Part shown: positions 1 to 8,892 of the stretch, piece by piece | Layout: the number at the start of each line of letters is the position of its first letter | Position numbering within the stretch: position 1 is the first letter of the stretch | Origin: Conidiobolus incongruus B7586 | Lineage: Eukaryota > Entomophthoromycota > Entomophthoromycetes > Entomophthorales > Conidiobolaceae | Direction: 5' to 3' | Length of the DNA: 16,391 nucleotides | NCBI GenBank assembly: GCA_000697335.1 | Contig: JNEM01014747.1 | Coordinates: 1 to 16,391 of the forward strand | Made by a program: the position numbers and the translations under genes | The notes under the pieces: model-generated | The model's database searches: none | What the model saw: only the letters and a program-made list of their open reading frames with translations | Told to the model about the DNA's origin: nothing

Positions 1-1324
1 AGATATTATTATTTTAATTAATTTTTTATTAATTAATTATTGACTATAACTGTTTTAATTATAATATAAAAATATTGGATTTAAAAAAAATAATAAAATA
101 AAATAATATAAAAAGCTTATAATTTAATATTTAATTATCAAATAATATTTTATAAAAGAATATAAAACTATAATCCATATATATATCATTATTTCTTTGA
201 AAATATTTTGATTTTGGAAAATATATAAAGGATTAATCAAGTTATAGGCAAAATTAAGTTTTATTTTATAATAATAATTTAGAAATAAATATTCAAAGTT
301 ATATTTTGATTCAATAACTAAGGACTTTTATTTATATTATTAATTGATCTCTTGAATAATATATATTATTTTAATTTTTGAATAATATTTAATTATAACT
401 ATTTTATTAAATTTTATTTTTAAATATAATTATAGATATCATTTTGGAAAATTTGAGTTTAATCTTTCTAGAAAAAAAAATTAAGAATTTGATATTTTTT
501 CAAGATTATCTATATATACAATAATTAGGCAATAATATTTAAATATATTTCAATAATTATCTTACCTTATTAAAAAAGCTAATCAAGTATATTTCTATAA
601 TACAGGATAGAGCCTTTTCACCATATGTTTTAAATAAAATTATTAAGGAAAAATAATCTTTTGATATAATATCTTTTATTAAAGAGGTTTAATTTCTAAA
701 TATTTTAATATTGAATATATTATGAAATTATAACAAAATATTAAAAAATTAGAAACAAATAATATAAATGATGATTTAAAATGAATTTTTAGATATTAAA
801 GTTTGATAATTATATTATCTTATAAGTTGGAATTATAAAATTTTAAAAATGAATATTTCTTTATATATAACTCAATAAAATAAATCTGATATCAATAAAA
901 TAAATATTATTATAATATTCACATATTTTTTATAGCATTTGAATTTTAAAAAATATTGATTTGAAATCTCATGAAAAATTGATTTATTAGTATGAGTTAA
1001 CCGATATATCACTTAGGAATTTATCTTTAACATTTTTAAATTTCAAATGATTAAATATTCTCAAAAACCACTTAAATTGGTTGGCACCTTATATATATAA
1101 TTTAACCAAGCAATTTTGTTTTCCCAAACTCATGAATAGGGATTTCAAAAATAAGTGCCAACTCAATAAAGAAATGTAATGATGGGAGTTAATGAATAAT
1201 AAATGGATATCACGGTTTTTAAATTATCAAAATTGATTGATTATTGTAATAGATTACTAATAATTATAATTGATAACTCTAAGAATGCATTTTATAAATT
1301 AATTAGATAAAATTAAATAAACAA
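1..1324. other. AT-rich spacer without a recognisable gene
   Basis: The stretch is dominated by A/T runs with frequent stops in every frame. A short patch around 600-720 has a less biased composition, but it gives no open frame and no family I recognise. The only structured element I see is the inverted repeat at 1080-1162, listed separately. The last part, next to 1325, should hold the 3' UTR of the minus-strand gene that follows. I see no AATAAA hexamer on the minus strand just beyond its stop. Confidence 0.7.
1080..1162. repeat. Inverted repeat with 12-13 base arms
   Basis: The left arm GTTGGCACCTTAT (1080-1092) and right arm ATAAGTGCCAAC (1151-1162) are reverse complements except for one unpaired base. 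They are separated by 58 bases. The arms are unusually GC-rich for this spacer. The element lies about 160 bases beyond the stop of the minus-strand secreted phosphoesterase gene. It could form a hairpin or be a small non-autonomous element. No target-site duplication is visible next to the arms. Confidence 0.5.
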
Positions 1325-1981
1325 TTAAACCAAGTTCAACTTAGCCCAGCAGGAGTTAACACCCTTGTAAACACCATCTTCGGGGAAGACGTCTCTGATA
1401 TTGAAACCTAAGGTGATGTGGGGCCAGAAAGCCTTGGGATCAAAGAAACTGGGTTCACCACCTTGAGCAACATAGAGATCGAAGATATCTTCACGGATAG
1501 CGAGTAACTTGGGGGCGCTGACAACGACATTGTAGACTTCGTTGACACCTTCCTTGAGGGTGATCTTATCTCTTCCAATACACTTGGGCTTGTATTCAGC
1601 TTGTTGGATCTTGTGCTTGATGGCAATATCGTTAATTTGTTTCATGGTAACTCCGGCCTTGGATAGGATGGTATCATATTCGGGGGGAGTAATAACGGTG
1701 ATATGAGCTTCACCACGGCTCTTCAAGGGGACGGTGACAGTTTTGTTGAGGGTATCGAATAAGGGTTTGAATAAAGAAAAGTCCAAAGTTTGTTGGAGAT
1801 AATTAGTGAAGGGCTTGTCGCCGACTTTGGGTTCAAAAGGAACATTAGAGGTGTCAACGGCCTTCTTGCTCAAGTTGAAAACGGCGTCAGTTTGGTAGTG
1901 GATGCGTTCATAGCCAGAGGGGCACTTCTTAGAGAGGGCAGCGCCAACAAAGACAAGAGAAACTAAACCGAAAACTTTCAT
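1325..1981 (-). CDS. Secreted 2H-phosphoesterase (Swiss Army Knife RNA-repair-like)
   Basis: This is a single-exon gene of 218 residues. Residues 1-16 (MKVFGLVSLVFVGAAL) form a clear signal peptide, so the product should enter the secretory pathway. Two H-x-T motifs set 95 residues apart, H93-I-T95 (in EAHITVI) and H188-I-T190 (in WPHITLGF), are the paired catalytic motifs of the 2H phosphoesterase fold, which acts on 2',3'-cyclic or 2'-5' phosphodiester bonds. The spacing and the flanking ITPPEY resemble the fungal proteins named Swiss Army Knife RNA-repair-like. Three cysteines (20, 134, 211) and one N-K-T sequon (79-81) fit an extracellular protein. An in-frame ATG at 2063-2065 would add 28 hydrophilic residues and hide the signal peptide. 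It also lies upstream of the TATA box, so I chose 1981. The codons favour C/G-ending forms (AAG, AAC, TTG, TTC) much more than the surroundings, suggesting high expression. The true substrate is unknown. Confidence 0.85.
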   Translation of the reverse strand: MKVFGLVSLVFVGAALSKKCPSGYERIHYQTDAVFNLSKKAVDTSNVPFEPKVGDKPFTNYLQQTLDFSLFKPLFDTLNKTVTVPLKSRGEAHITVITPPEYDTILSKAGVTMKQINDIAIKHKIQQAEYKPKCIGRDKITLKEGVNEVYNVVVSAPKLLAIREDIFDLYVAQGGEPSFFDPKAFWPHITLGFNIRDVFPEDGVYKGVNSCWAKLNLV

Positions 1982-2040
1982 GATGTTTTTGAAGTGATAT
2001 TTAAGAAAGTATACATCTTGGTTATCGGTATGTGTTACGT

Positions 2041-2047
2041 TTTTATA
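2041..2047 (-). promoter_or_regulatory. TATA box of the 2H-phosphoesterase gene
   Basis: TATAAAA on the minus strand lies 60-66 bases before the ATG at 1981. It falls inside the longer alternative reading frame that starts at 2065, which argues that the real transcript begins downstream of that ATG. Confidence 0.5.
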
Positions 2048-3665
2048 TTCATGATGGAAAGACATTGTATTAACAAGCTGAGATGGATTGATTAGTTAAT
2101 GTGAGCCAATCGTATGCTTTACCTTGTACTCATGAAAAATTTGAACTCAGGTTTAATTTTCCACGGATTCACTTTTTCTCACCATTTAATAATTTTATAA
2201 TTATTTTTCATTTGTGGTATTTCAATGAGCTCAAATCTTAATTGTTTATTCGTTAATTTGAGCCCAATTCTGAGTAAATATTGATTTATTTCAAGTGATC
2301 CATTTAGTGGAATGAATGACTTCGGGTCATAACATTCAACTTACTATCAAATCAATTTTATTATAATTTATACTCCATTTGTTAAACTAAATTACCTATA
2401 AAAATAACCATTAGAAATGAATTTATCTATATTTAGTAATTAAGAATATTATCCAAGATATAGATAGTACATAGAATATTATATGAATTTTTTGATTCGA
2501 ATATTATTTTAAAAGATCTTCAATACAATCATTAATACACATTTACAAGATGAACATATTTGATCTATTAATAAGGTTAATCAATAATTGATGGTGTGAT
2601 TTAAAAATTAGTCTCAAAAAATGAATAAATATGTATTATAGTTTAAATATAATATAATAATTTGAATTAATTTATCTACTTCTTTACTGGGGAACTTGCT
2701 ATACATGATCATTCGAAAATATTTATATAATAACTATCATAAAGTAGTTCAAGATAAATATCAATACTATATAACTACATTTAATATCTCCATAAAAGTT
2801 TAAAGTAACACCAACATTTCTACCGTTGACCAATTGTTTATAACCGATTAAAAACGGTTAATCACTAACTTGAAATAATTAATTGATTTAAGGTATAGGA
2901 CTATTATGTTAAAAGTTAATATCAAATGTCAAGTTTGAAGCTAATAAAATCTTCCCAAAAGATCATACTAACAATGCATAGTACAGAAATCAGAATTATA
3001 AGTGTAGACTAGTTAATCAAAGGCTTATTTTCAATATCTGAATAAATGAATTGAAATTCTGGTTTTAGCAAGTTTATTATTTTCTTTAAATTAAGTAACA
3101 GTTAAGTAGTTTTGAATAACTCAAAGTAACAAACTAAGAGACATAATGTAAAGAAAGATTTTCATCAATAGAGCGGTATTAACAAGTTGAGTATTTTGAT
3201 AAAATCTCATGTATGGATTATTATTCAAGTATTTAATAATATATTGATAAGTCAATAAATATTGTTTTACTCTTAATAAACTCCCTCATGATATTAAAAC
3301 GATTAGTAAATTTTAATATAATAGTCTTTAGGTATTGTTTTATAAATTATAATTGGACATATTGATTTGGACAATGATATTTTTATTTACTAAATTCATC
3401 GAGCATATTTAAATTCAAATTTCTGAATTGTTTTCCTTTTATTATTAAATCATAACTCTCTTGCTAATGATTGTATGGGTTATTTCATTCACCTGAATTT
3501 TCGAATAAAATTTAATATAGGTAATAACAATACTTAAAATGAATTAATAATTAATGATTTATATCACTTTATAAAATATAATTTTATTGAATATATGTCT
3601 TAGATATTTATAATTTGATTTAAAAAAATGATGCGTAAAAATGGGTATTCTATAACTAATAATAC

Positions 3666-3670
3666 AAAAA
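3666..3670 (-). terminator. Pol III terminator of the first tRNA-Gln
   Basis: A run of five T on the minus strand lies 14 bases beyond the tRNA 3' end, the expected RNA polymerase III stop signal. Confidence 0.65.
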
Positions 3671-3684
3671 CTAACGAGACAGAA

Positions 3685-3756
3685 AGGTCTCACTGAGAAT
3701 CGAACTCAGATTACAGGAATCAGAATCCTGGGTGCTGACCATTACACCATGAGACC
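3685..3756 (-). tRNA. tRNA-Gln, anticodon CTG
   Basis: The 72-base gene folds as a full cloverleaf. The acceptor arm pairs GGTCTCA with TGAGACC and the discriminator base is T. The anticodon arm is CAGGA-TTCTGAT-TCCTG, giving anticodon CTG, which reads CAG. The T arm is CTGAG-TTCGATT-CTCAG. The A-box-like TGGTGTAATGG and B-box-like GAGTTCGATTC internal promoters are present, and there is no intron. The sequence is close to eukaryotic nuclear tRNA-Gln as I know it. CCA is not encoded, as expected for a eukaryote. An identical gene lies on the other strand at 6797-6868. Confidence 0.96.
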
Positions 3757-5323
3757 TCTAACTAGAACTCTCAATTTTTATTAAAATTCTGAATTTTTCC
3801 GAAAAGCAGGAAGTACATTGAGAATATTTAATTTGGTAATACTATTACATTAATCACAAGAAAGTGTGGTTTATCTTAAATAAATCTTAATATTGAAATG
3901 AAATAAATATAATGATTATATTTTACAAATATACAATAAAATTTTCATTCAGTACTTTTAAATTTTACAAAAAACAAATCCTTAGCTGACAAATGTTTCA
4001 TCAACTATTCAAAAATTTGGAGTGAAAATATATTAAAATTGATGAGTATATTTTAATTAATATAGTTTATAGAGATTAAACTATCAAAAGAATAATTTAT
4101 TATGTATATTAATATATTTCAATTTAGACACAAAGTATTTATTATAAATTTGAAGATTAAAAATTATATAAAATAGTATTAGTAGTCAATTAAATTGTTA
4201 ATTATCAAAAAGTTTAAATTTTTCATTTTATAATTATTCGAAATTATATCATTTAATAATATGTACAAATGATATTTATTGTATATATCGCTATGGTTAT
4301 TGTCTATTAAAAAATTATTTTATTTAATATAATTGAACTACTTTTATTGCTAACAAAATAAAATTTGAAAAAATTGGTATTATCTTCAAATGATCAAAAT
4401 ATATTAAAAATTTCAAATAACCAATGATATAAATATGTGATACTATAATTGAATATCTTAACATCATACGTAATGTATAGTCTGATCTAATTATTGAATG
4501 GCTATAATTGAAACATTGTCTAACAATTATTATTTAGAAAATAATAAAATAATTAATTATTTGTAATATCTTAATATTATATAGTATCATTACTAAGGAA
4601 TCGGAAATTTTTCGAACGAAATCAATGACAAATATTTATAATAAAATATATATTTCATTCAATATATTTTATAATCTATACAATACAATTAATTTTGAAT
4701 TATTGTTAACTGAAATTTTGACTATCTATTAACTATTTGGTTTAAATTTTATATTGAGAATGATAATATTTAATGTATAGCTTATATATTGGATAATTTT
4801 TTATTTCAAATCATAATTCTTAAAATATATTCATAATAGGAGAATAAAATAACGCGATTGTTAGAATTAGGGCTAAAAATATATTATTGTAATTGAAAAT
4901 CAAAATATTACATAAAAATTTGTTTTAAGATAATACAAAACATGCATTCTATAAATTTAAAAGGAAATATAACAAGTATTATTTTTATTGATCTTCATAA
5001 TATAATTGTAAAAAATTAAAATAATGAAAAATAGAATAATATATATTTTTAATAATAATAAGATATTAGTTGAAATATTGAAGGTAGAACGCATTAAAAT
5101 ATAAACATTCCTTTAAATAAGCGATAATTAGTTGCTAAAATATCGAATACAATGTAACATAGAATGATACTGAAGGTTGACGAGAAAATAATATATAATA
5201 AAACATTTGGCTTGAATCCCATAATCTGAGACAAAGAAATTTGAAAATATTAATATTTTTTGTAGAAAATAACTTGAAAAAAAATATTATTAAAATAATA
5301 ATAAATATAAATCAAAAATAAAA
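3757..5323. other. Spacer between tRNA-Gln and the bL9m gene
   Basis: This is AT-rich sequence with stops in all frames and no supported gene. A short purine-rich stretch just before 5324 is probably the 5' UTR of the following gene. No clear TATA box is seen there, unlike the secreted-protein genes in this window. Confidence 0.6.
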
Positions 5324-6239
5324 ATGATTCAATTGTTATCTCAACAATTAAAAAGATTAGTTATTAACGATACAAAATTAATTTCGCAAACTTCAGTTGC
5401 CAATTCTTTGACTTCCATTCGTTATAAATCTACTGTAAATTTTGATTTCTTCAAATCTAAAGTATGTACTAAGTTAATCTATTAGAAAGATAAACCTAAG
5501 AAGAGATGGATCCCCACTAAAAAACCTGATATTCCTATTCAATTACTTGATGATGTCCCCTTTTTGGGAAAGAAAGGTATGTTTTAATATCGTCTAAAAT
5601 TTTACAATTTTTACTAATCACTTATTATTAATATTTAGGCGATTTCGTAAAAGTTAAACGTAATTAATATTTAAAAACTCAATAATTAATCTTAAACTGA
5701 TTTTTGTTTAAAATGTAGCTGGTTATATGAGAAATGATTTATATCCTAAAAAGTTAGCTATTTATGTCCCCAGGAATCATAAACAAATTTGTAAGAGAGA
5801 ATTGGCTAACCAACCTCAAACTTCTCAAGTTGCTCAAGTAACTAGTTTTATTTATATTTATTTATACCTGCTATTATTAATCTATTTTACATAGACTAAG
5901 GTTATGGGTCATACCTACTCCTCCTACTTGAAATTAGCCAGATTGGAGCGTGAATTAAACAGAATTAATTCCTTGACTTTTGTCCGTGCTACAATTAAGG
6001 TTGGAGAACCCGAACTTTACGGTTCCGTAAGTGTCGAAGATATTTTGAACGAACTCCGTCAAGTTCACAAGCTCAATGTTGACAAAGATATCGTATCTTG
6101 GGAAAAGGTTAAGAAGGTTGGTACTTACTCCTTCAAAGTCAATCTCGGTAACCTTGGTGTCAACTCTCTCAAAATTAACGTCCTCCCAGAAGTTCTTCCC
6201 CCCACTGACGAAACTGCTCCAGCTGAAGCTAATCTTTAA
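5324..6239 (+). CDS. MRPL9: Mitochondrial large-subunit ribosomal protein bL9m
   Basis: Five exons join in frame to 228 residues: 5324-5434, 5486-5576, 5639-5659, 5719-5837 and 5895-6239. Residues 1-37 form a mitochondrial targeting peptide: basic, Ser/Thr/Leu-rich, no acidic residue except one Asp, ending in RYKST. The bL9 N-terminal domain follows at 55-88. It contains LLDDVPFLGKKGDFVKVK and the P75-G-Y-M-R-N80 signature with YPKKLA, the rRNA-binding part of the family. A long, probably helical linker (residues about 117-150) leads to the C-terminal domain, including VGTYSFKVNLG. The ribosomal location is inferred from the family; yeast Mrpl50 is the equivalent. All introns are GT-AG: 51, 62, 59 and 57 bases. 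Intron 2 has a TACTAAT branch site. Exon 3 is only 21 bases. For intron 1 a donor 27 bases further on (GTATGT, 5462) also keeps the frame and would give 237 residues, but the intron would be 24 bases. Every one of the 11 Gln codons is CAA. Confidence 0.93.
5435..5485 (+). other. Intron 1 of the bL9m gene, with nested donors
   Basis: The donor GTAAAT at 5435 and acceptor ATTAG ending at 5485 give a 51-base phase-0 intron, in the 49-62 range of the other introns here. The branch motif TACTAAG sits at 5467-5473. A second donor, GTATGT at 5462, also keeps the frame and removes only 24 bases, but its last base overlaps the branch motif, which makes it less likely. Reading straight through meets a TAG at 5483-5485, so some splice is needed. 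Confidence 0.7.
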
Positions 6240-6796
6240 TATAAGTTATATTTTAATATATAGAAAAATTCAAATATTTTAATATTTTCATTTTATCTTT
6301 TTTATTTTTTTATAGAATTCGTCATGATTTAGTTTATGAGACCTTAATATATTATTTTAGTCCACTTTATTATATTCGAATATCGTAAGTTAAATATAGT
6401 CTATAGAAGTGATTCTATATTTGCAATACATATTTGAAATTACATATCGATATAATATGAACATGGTTATAATTTAATAAGTTCAAAATATTATTATTGT
6501 TTCATAAATTAAATATAAAAATAATTTTGTATATTGCTTTATCAATAATAATACTTTTTTGATATCAGTAAAAATGAAAAAGAAATTGATAAACAAAAGA
6601 AAATTTAAAAAAAATATAAAGCAGAAAATAAAAATTAGGAAAAAGTGAATAAAGAGCAATAACATTAGAGATAGAATATTGCTTCAAAAATAATACAGTA
6701 AAAATAATAATAGTAAAGTGATAAAATTTTGGTTAAAATAGATAAAATTGATCATAAAGTTTATCAATTTAAGTATTATTTTATTAGTTCGATTAA
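6240..6796. other. Spacer between the bL9m gene and the second tRNA-Gln
   Basis: This holds the 3' UTR of the bL9m gene and then low-complexity AT sequence. A purine-rich A-run stretch at about 6570-6660 creates a short Phe/Leu/Ile-rich open frame on the minus strand. It is a composition artefact rather than a gene. Confidence 0.6.
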
Positions 6797-6868
6797 GGTC
6801 TCATGGTGTAATGGTCAGCACCCAGGATTCTGATTCCTGTAATCTGAGTTCGATTCTCAGTGAGACCT
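6797..6868 (+). tRNA. tRNA-Gln, anticodon CTG (second copy)
   Basis: This copy is identical in all 72 bases to the gene at 3685-3756 but on the opposite strand, so its cloverleaf, internal promoter boxes and CTG anticodon are the same. Flanking sequences do not match on either side, so the identity ends at the gene. Either the duplication is old and the genes have been kept identical by selection or conversion, or the flanks have drifted quickly in this AT-rich background. Confidence 0.96.
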
Positions 6869-6885
6869 TCTTATAGTACGTCATC

Positions 6886-6889
6886 TTTT
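6886..6889 (+). terminator. Pol III terminator of the second tRNA-Gln
   Basis: A run of four T lies 17 bases beyond the tRNA 3' end, a minimal RNA polymerase III stop signal. Confidence 0.5.
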
Positions 6890-7080
6890 ATAAATTTTTA
6901 TCTTTCGTTAATAATTTTATAATATATATTTTAATTTAGTTTAATAAATGAAATACAATTTCCTTAATTTATTAAACCACAAATAATTAATTCTATTTTG
7001 AATATAGTTTTATATTAATATACTATTCTAAAAATCATTTTTCCAACTTAAATAATGTTTTAATTGATTAATATATTCTA

Positions 7081-7091
7081 TTTATTTTATT
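7081..7091 (-). promoter_or_regulatory. Overlapping poly(A) signals of the two-unit repeat gene
   Basis: Two AATAAA hexamers on the minus strand (7086-7091 and 7081-7086) lie 18-29 bases beyond the stop codon at 7110. Confidence 0.45.
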
Positions 7092-7109
7092 TAGTATCAA
7101 AGCCATTAT

Positions 7110-7901
7110 TTAGATAATATTAATATTGGTAGTAGTAGTTGCAATTTCTTTAACAACAACATCTTTTTGGTTGCCAAAAGTTTCATGCTCCAAAATACCT
7201 TCAGAAAGGGGCACATCTCTTAGAAGCCTGTTTTCAGCGAGATGGTGATGCTCCAAAGCTTCTTCAATGGCAAAATCAGTTGCAAGGACTCCGCGAGGAT
7301 CAATGAATTCACCAGTTAAAAGCGGGCGTTCTTCCAATAATTCAACTCTTTCTTTTGGCTCTTCAGATCTTTCTCTCTCAATTTCATGAATTGTAATTCT
7401 TTCTTCTGCACGTTCTTCTTGACGGCGTTGAAGTCCATTATTTCCTACACCTCCAGCAGTATTTACGGCCTCTCCATTGCGTCCTAAAGCGCCATTAATA
7501 AAAGGTCTGTTAACATCTCTTAGAGTCTGAGTGAGTGATGGATTATTTTGAGCAATTCCACTTTGACGACGTTGTAAACCACCACCATTTGCGACACCTC
7601 CTGCAGTATTCATAGCTTCGCCATTTCTACCAAGACCACCATTGATAAAAGGTTTGTTAATCAGCCTTTGTTGCTGATTAATGGTTGGGTTGTTTTGAGA
7701 GATACCGCTCTGACGACGAACAAAAGTAGGTCCATTCCACCAAGTACCAGGAGTTCCAAAGTGGCCAAAGTTATCGAAGTTATTAAAGTGACCGAAATCT
7801 GTGTTAGTTTGGACACGGTTATTACCAACATCCATTATAGGAGGTGCGGCAAGAATACTAGCGATCAAAGTGGCAAGGATGGCAAAATTGGAGGTAGTCA
7901 T
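7110..7901 (-). CDS. Secreted RRQ-repeat protein, two units (candidate peptide precursor)
   Basis: This is a 263-residue single-exon gene of a family I do not recognise. A signal peptide (about residues 1-19) is followed by a Phe/His/Asn-rich pro-region with TDFGHFNNF and NFGHFG (34-49). Then come two tandem units, each preceded by Arg-Arg: residues 64-110 and 113-158. Both begin QSGI[SA]QNNP and contain INGGLGRNGE or INGALGRNGE and then NTAGGV. A third RR-Q at 159-161 closes the second unit. RR is the usual kexin cleavage site, and no dibasic pair lies inside a unit. Cleavage would free peptides of about 46-47 residues starting with Gln, which often cyclises to pyroglutamate. The tail (161-263) is Glu/Arg-rich, then Thr/Asn/Ile-rich. 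No cysteine is present anywhere. The gene is a tandem paralogue of 8893-9561, same strand, about 1 kb away. Processing is inferred; a cell-wall or structural role is the main alternative. Confidence 0.85.
   Translation of the reverse strand: MTTSNFAILATLIASILAAPPIMDVGNNRVQTNTDFGHFNNFDNFGHFGTPGTWWNGPTFVRRQSGISQNNPTINQQQRLINKPFINGGLGRNGEAMNTAGGVANGGGLQRRQSGIAQNNPSLTQTLRDVNRPFINGALGRNGEAVNTAGGVGNNGLQRRQEERAEERITIHEIERERSEEPKERVELLEERPLLTGEFIDPRGVLATDFAIEEALEHHHLAENRLLRDVPLSEGILEHETFGNQKDVVVKEIATTTTNINII
7428..7565 (-). repeat. Second RR-bounded unit of the repeat protein
   Basis: Residues 113-158 of the 263-residue protein. It shares about 33 of 46 positions with the first unit by my eye alignment. 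It differs most in the middle (SLTQTLRDVN in place of TINQQQRLIN). The start QSGI, the INGALGRNGE core and the NTAGGV end are kept. Confidence 0.85.
7572..7712 (-). repeat. First RR-bounded unit of the repeat protein
   Basis: Residues 64-110 of the 263-residue protein. By eye it matches about 36 of 46 positions of the single unit in the neighbouring paralogue. That is more than it shares with the second unit of its own protein, so the first unit is the positional counterpart. Confidence 0.85.
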
Positions 7902-7970
7902 TTTAAATTGAATCTAACTAATAAGAATATAATATTCTATATGATAAAATAAATTAATGTAAACCATCTC

Positions 7971-7978
7971 TTTATATA
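7971..7978 (-). promoter_or_regulatory. TATA box of the two-unit repeat gene
   Basis: TATATAAA on the minus strand lies 70-77 bases before the ATG at 7901. The surrounding 12 bases (GTAATATATAAA) are identical to those at the same place before the paralogue. Confidence 0.6.
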
Positions 7979-8052
7979 TTACTATATTCTAAACCCTGGA
8001 ATAAATTTTGAAATGTATGAAACTGAGATTTACATATTTTGAAATTTTCAAT

Positions 8053-8075
8053 TCAATTTAATTGGAAATTGATCA
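8053..8075 (-). promoter_or_regulatory. Upstream element shared by the paralogue pair (copy 1)
   Basis: On the plus strand this reads TCAATTTAATTGGAAAT directly followed by TGATCA. The paralogue has the same 17-mer with one change at 9690-9706, then four bases, then TGATCA. It lies about 150 bases before the ATG. It is either a regulatory site or a remnant of the duplicated promoter. Confidence 0.45.
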
Positions 8076-8866
8076 TCTTTAATACTGTGATAAATTTATT
8101 CCATAGTGAGATGTTTAATGTAAAACTCTTGATACTACTCTTCATATATTTTTTAATATAATATAACAAAAAGTTCGGATTATTTTAAATAGTTAAATAT
8201 TCAAATATTATGTTACTCAATTATCAAAGTATTATAAATTGATTATGAATTAATATATTTTAAATGATACTCTAACTATCGTCGAGCTAATAACATATTT
8301 TAATATAAAAATTCAATTTTGAGTCTGCTAATAATTCCTTGTAATATTGTGAAAATAATTTTATTTATTATAGCTAATATTCTATATGAACTTATTCAAT
8401 TATAAGAACAACCTTTAGTCCTTGACCTTTTTCAAATTTGAATTTACTTTTTTTATTATTTCATAATTATTAATAAATTAATATCTCTTTAATAAGATCT
8501 CTAATAATTAAAAATTTTAATTTATTCTATTCAGGTTAATTTATATTCAATATTAATCATATTTTGATAATGATTGAAATCTCCTGTATCAAGATAATAG
8601 GATCTTATTATTATTAAAATTATTCAATATTTGTAAAATAAAGTATGAAAGACAAATTTAGTCTTATAATTACATATATTAGGAATTATTTTTTTGATGA
8701 ATTTTAATATTATGAATAGAATATTTAATGATAATTTTTTAATAGAATAAATATTTTATAGGATCGAAGGATGAACTGGACTATTCAATGGATTGATAAT
8801 TATATCATAATAATAATCTTGTTGGGAGTAAGGAATTGTGTATTAAATCAATAGAGTCTAGGTATC

Positions 8867-8872
8867 TTTATT
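8867..8872 (-). promoter_or_regulatory. Poly(A) signal of the one-unit repeat gene
   Basis: AATAAA on the minus strand lies about 20 bases beyond the stop codon at 8893. Confidence 0.5.
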
Positions 8873-8892
8873 AACAATCAAAAACTGTTAAT

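Larger units (their letters stand above)
1982..3684. other. Spacer between the phosphoesterase gene and tRNA-Gln
   Basis: The first 100 bases or so hold the 5' UTR and core promoter of the minus-strand gene. The rest has no open frame with a signal I can support. One small palindrome, TAACCG-8 bases-CGGTTA (2841-2860), stands out by its GC content. The pyrimidine-rich and purine-rich patches are otherwise unremarkable. Confidence 0.6.
7902..8892. other. Spacer between the tandem secreted paralogues
   Basis: This contains the promoter of the minus-strand gene at 7110-7901, including a TATA box at 7971-7978 and an upstream element at 8053-8075. It also holds the 3' flank of the second paralogue, with AATAAA at 8867-8872. 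The middle is AT-rich without a supported gene. Confidence 0.65.

Noticed and set aside
600-720. Short coding-like patch of less biased composition
   Set aside because: No open frame of useful length and no recognisable family.
1982-2065. Upstream in-frame ATG at 2065 extending the phosphoesterase by 28 residues
   Set aside because: The extension is hydrophilic, would bury a clear signal peptide, and contains the likely TATA box.
2841-2860. Palindrome TAACCG-8 bases-CGGTTA as a Myb-type site
   Set aside because: A single 6-base pair of arms far from any gene is too weak to call.
5211-5230. Possible decayed tRNA-Gln fragment sharing TAATCTGAG with the tRNA genes
   Set aside because: Only about nine contiguous bases match and no arm can be formed. 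Chance is enough to explain it.
5462-5485. A 24-base intron as the main splice form of the bL9m gene
   Set aside because: Its branch motif overlaps the donor, while a 51-base alternative fits the size of the other introns. It is kept only as a finding to check.
6483-6665. Minus-strand open frame rich in Phe, Leu and Ile
   Set aside because: It is the complement of an A-rich run, with no start context, domain or conservation signal.
7668-7952. Plus-strand open frame opposite the start of the two-unit repeat gene
   Set aside because: It is a shadow of the minus-strand gene, whose signal peptide and repeats are clear.
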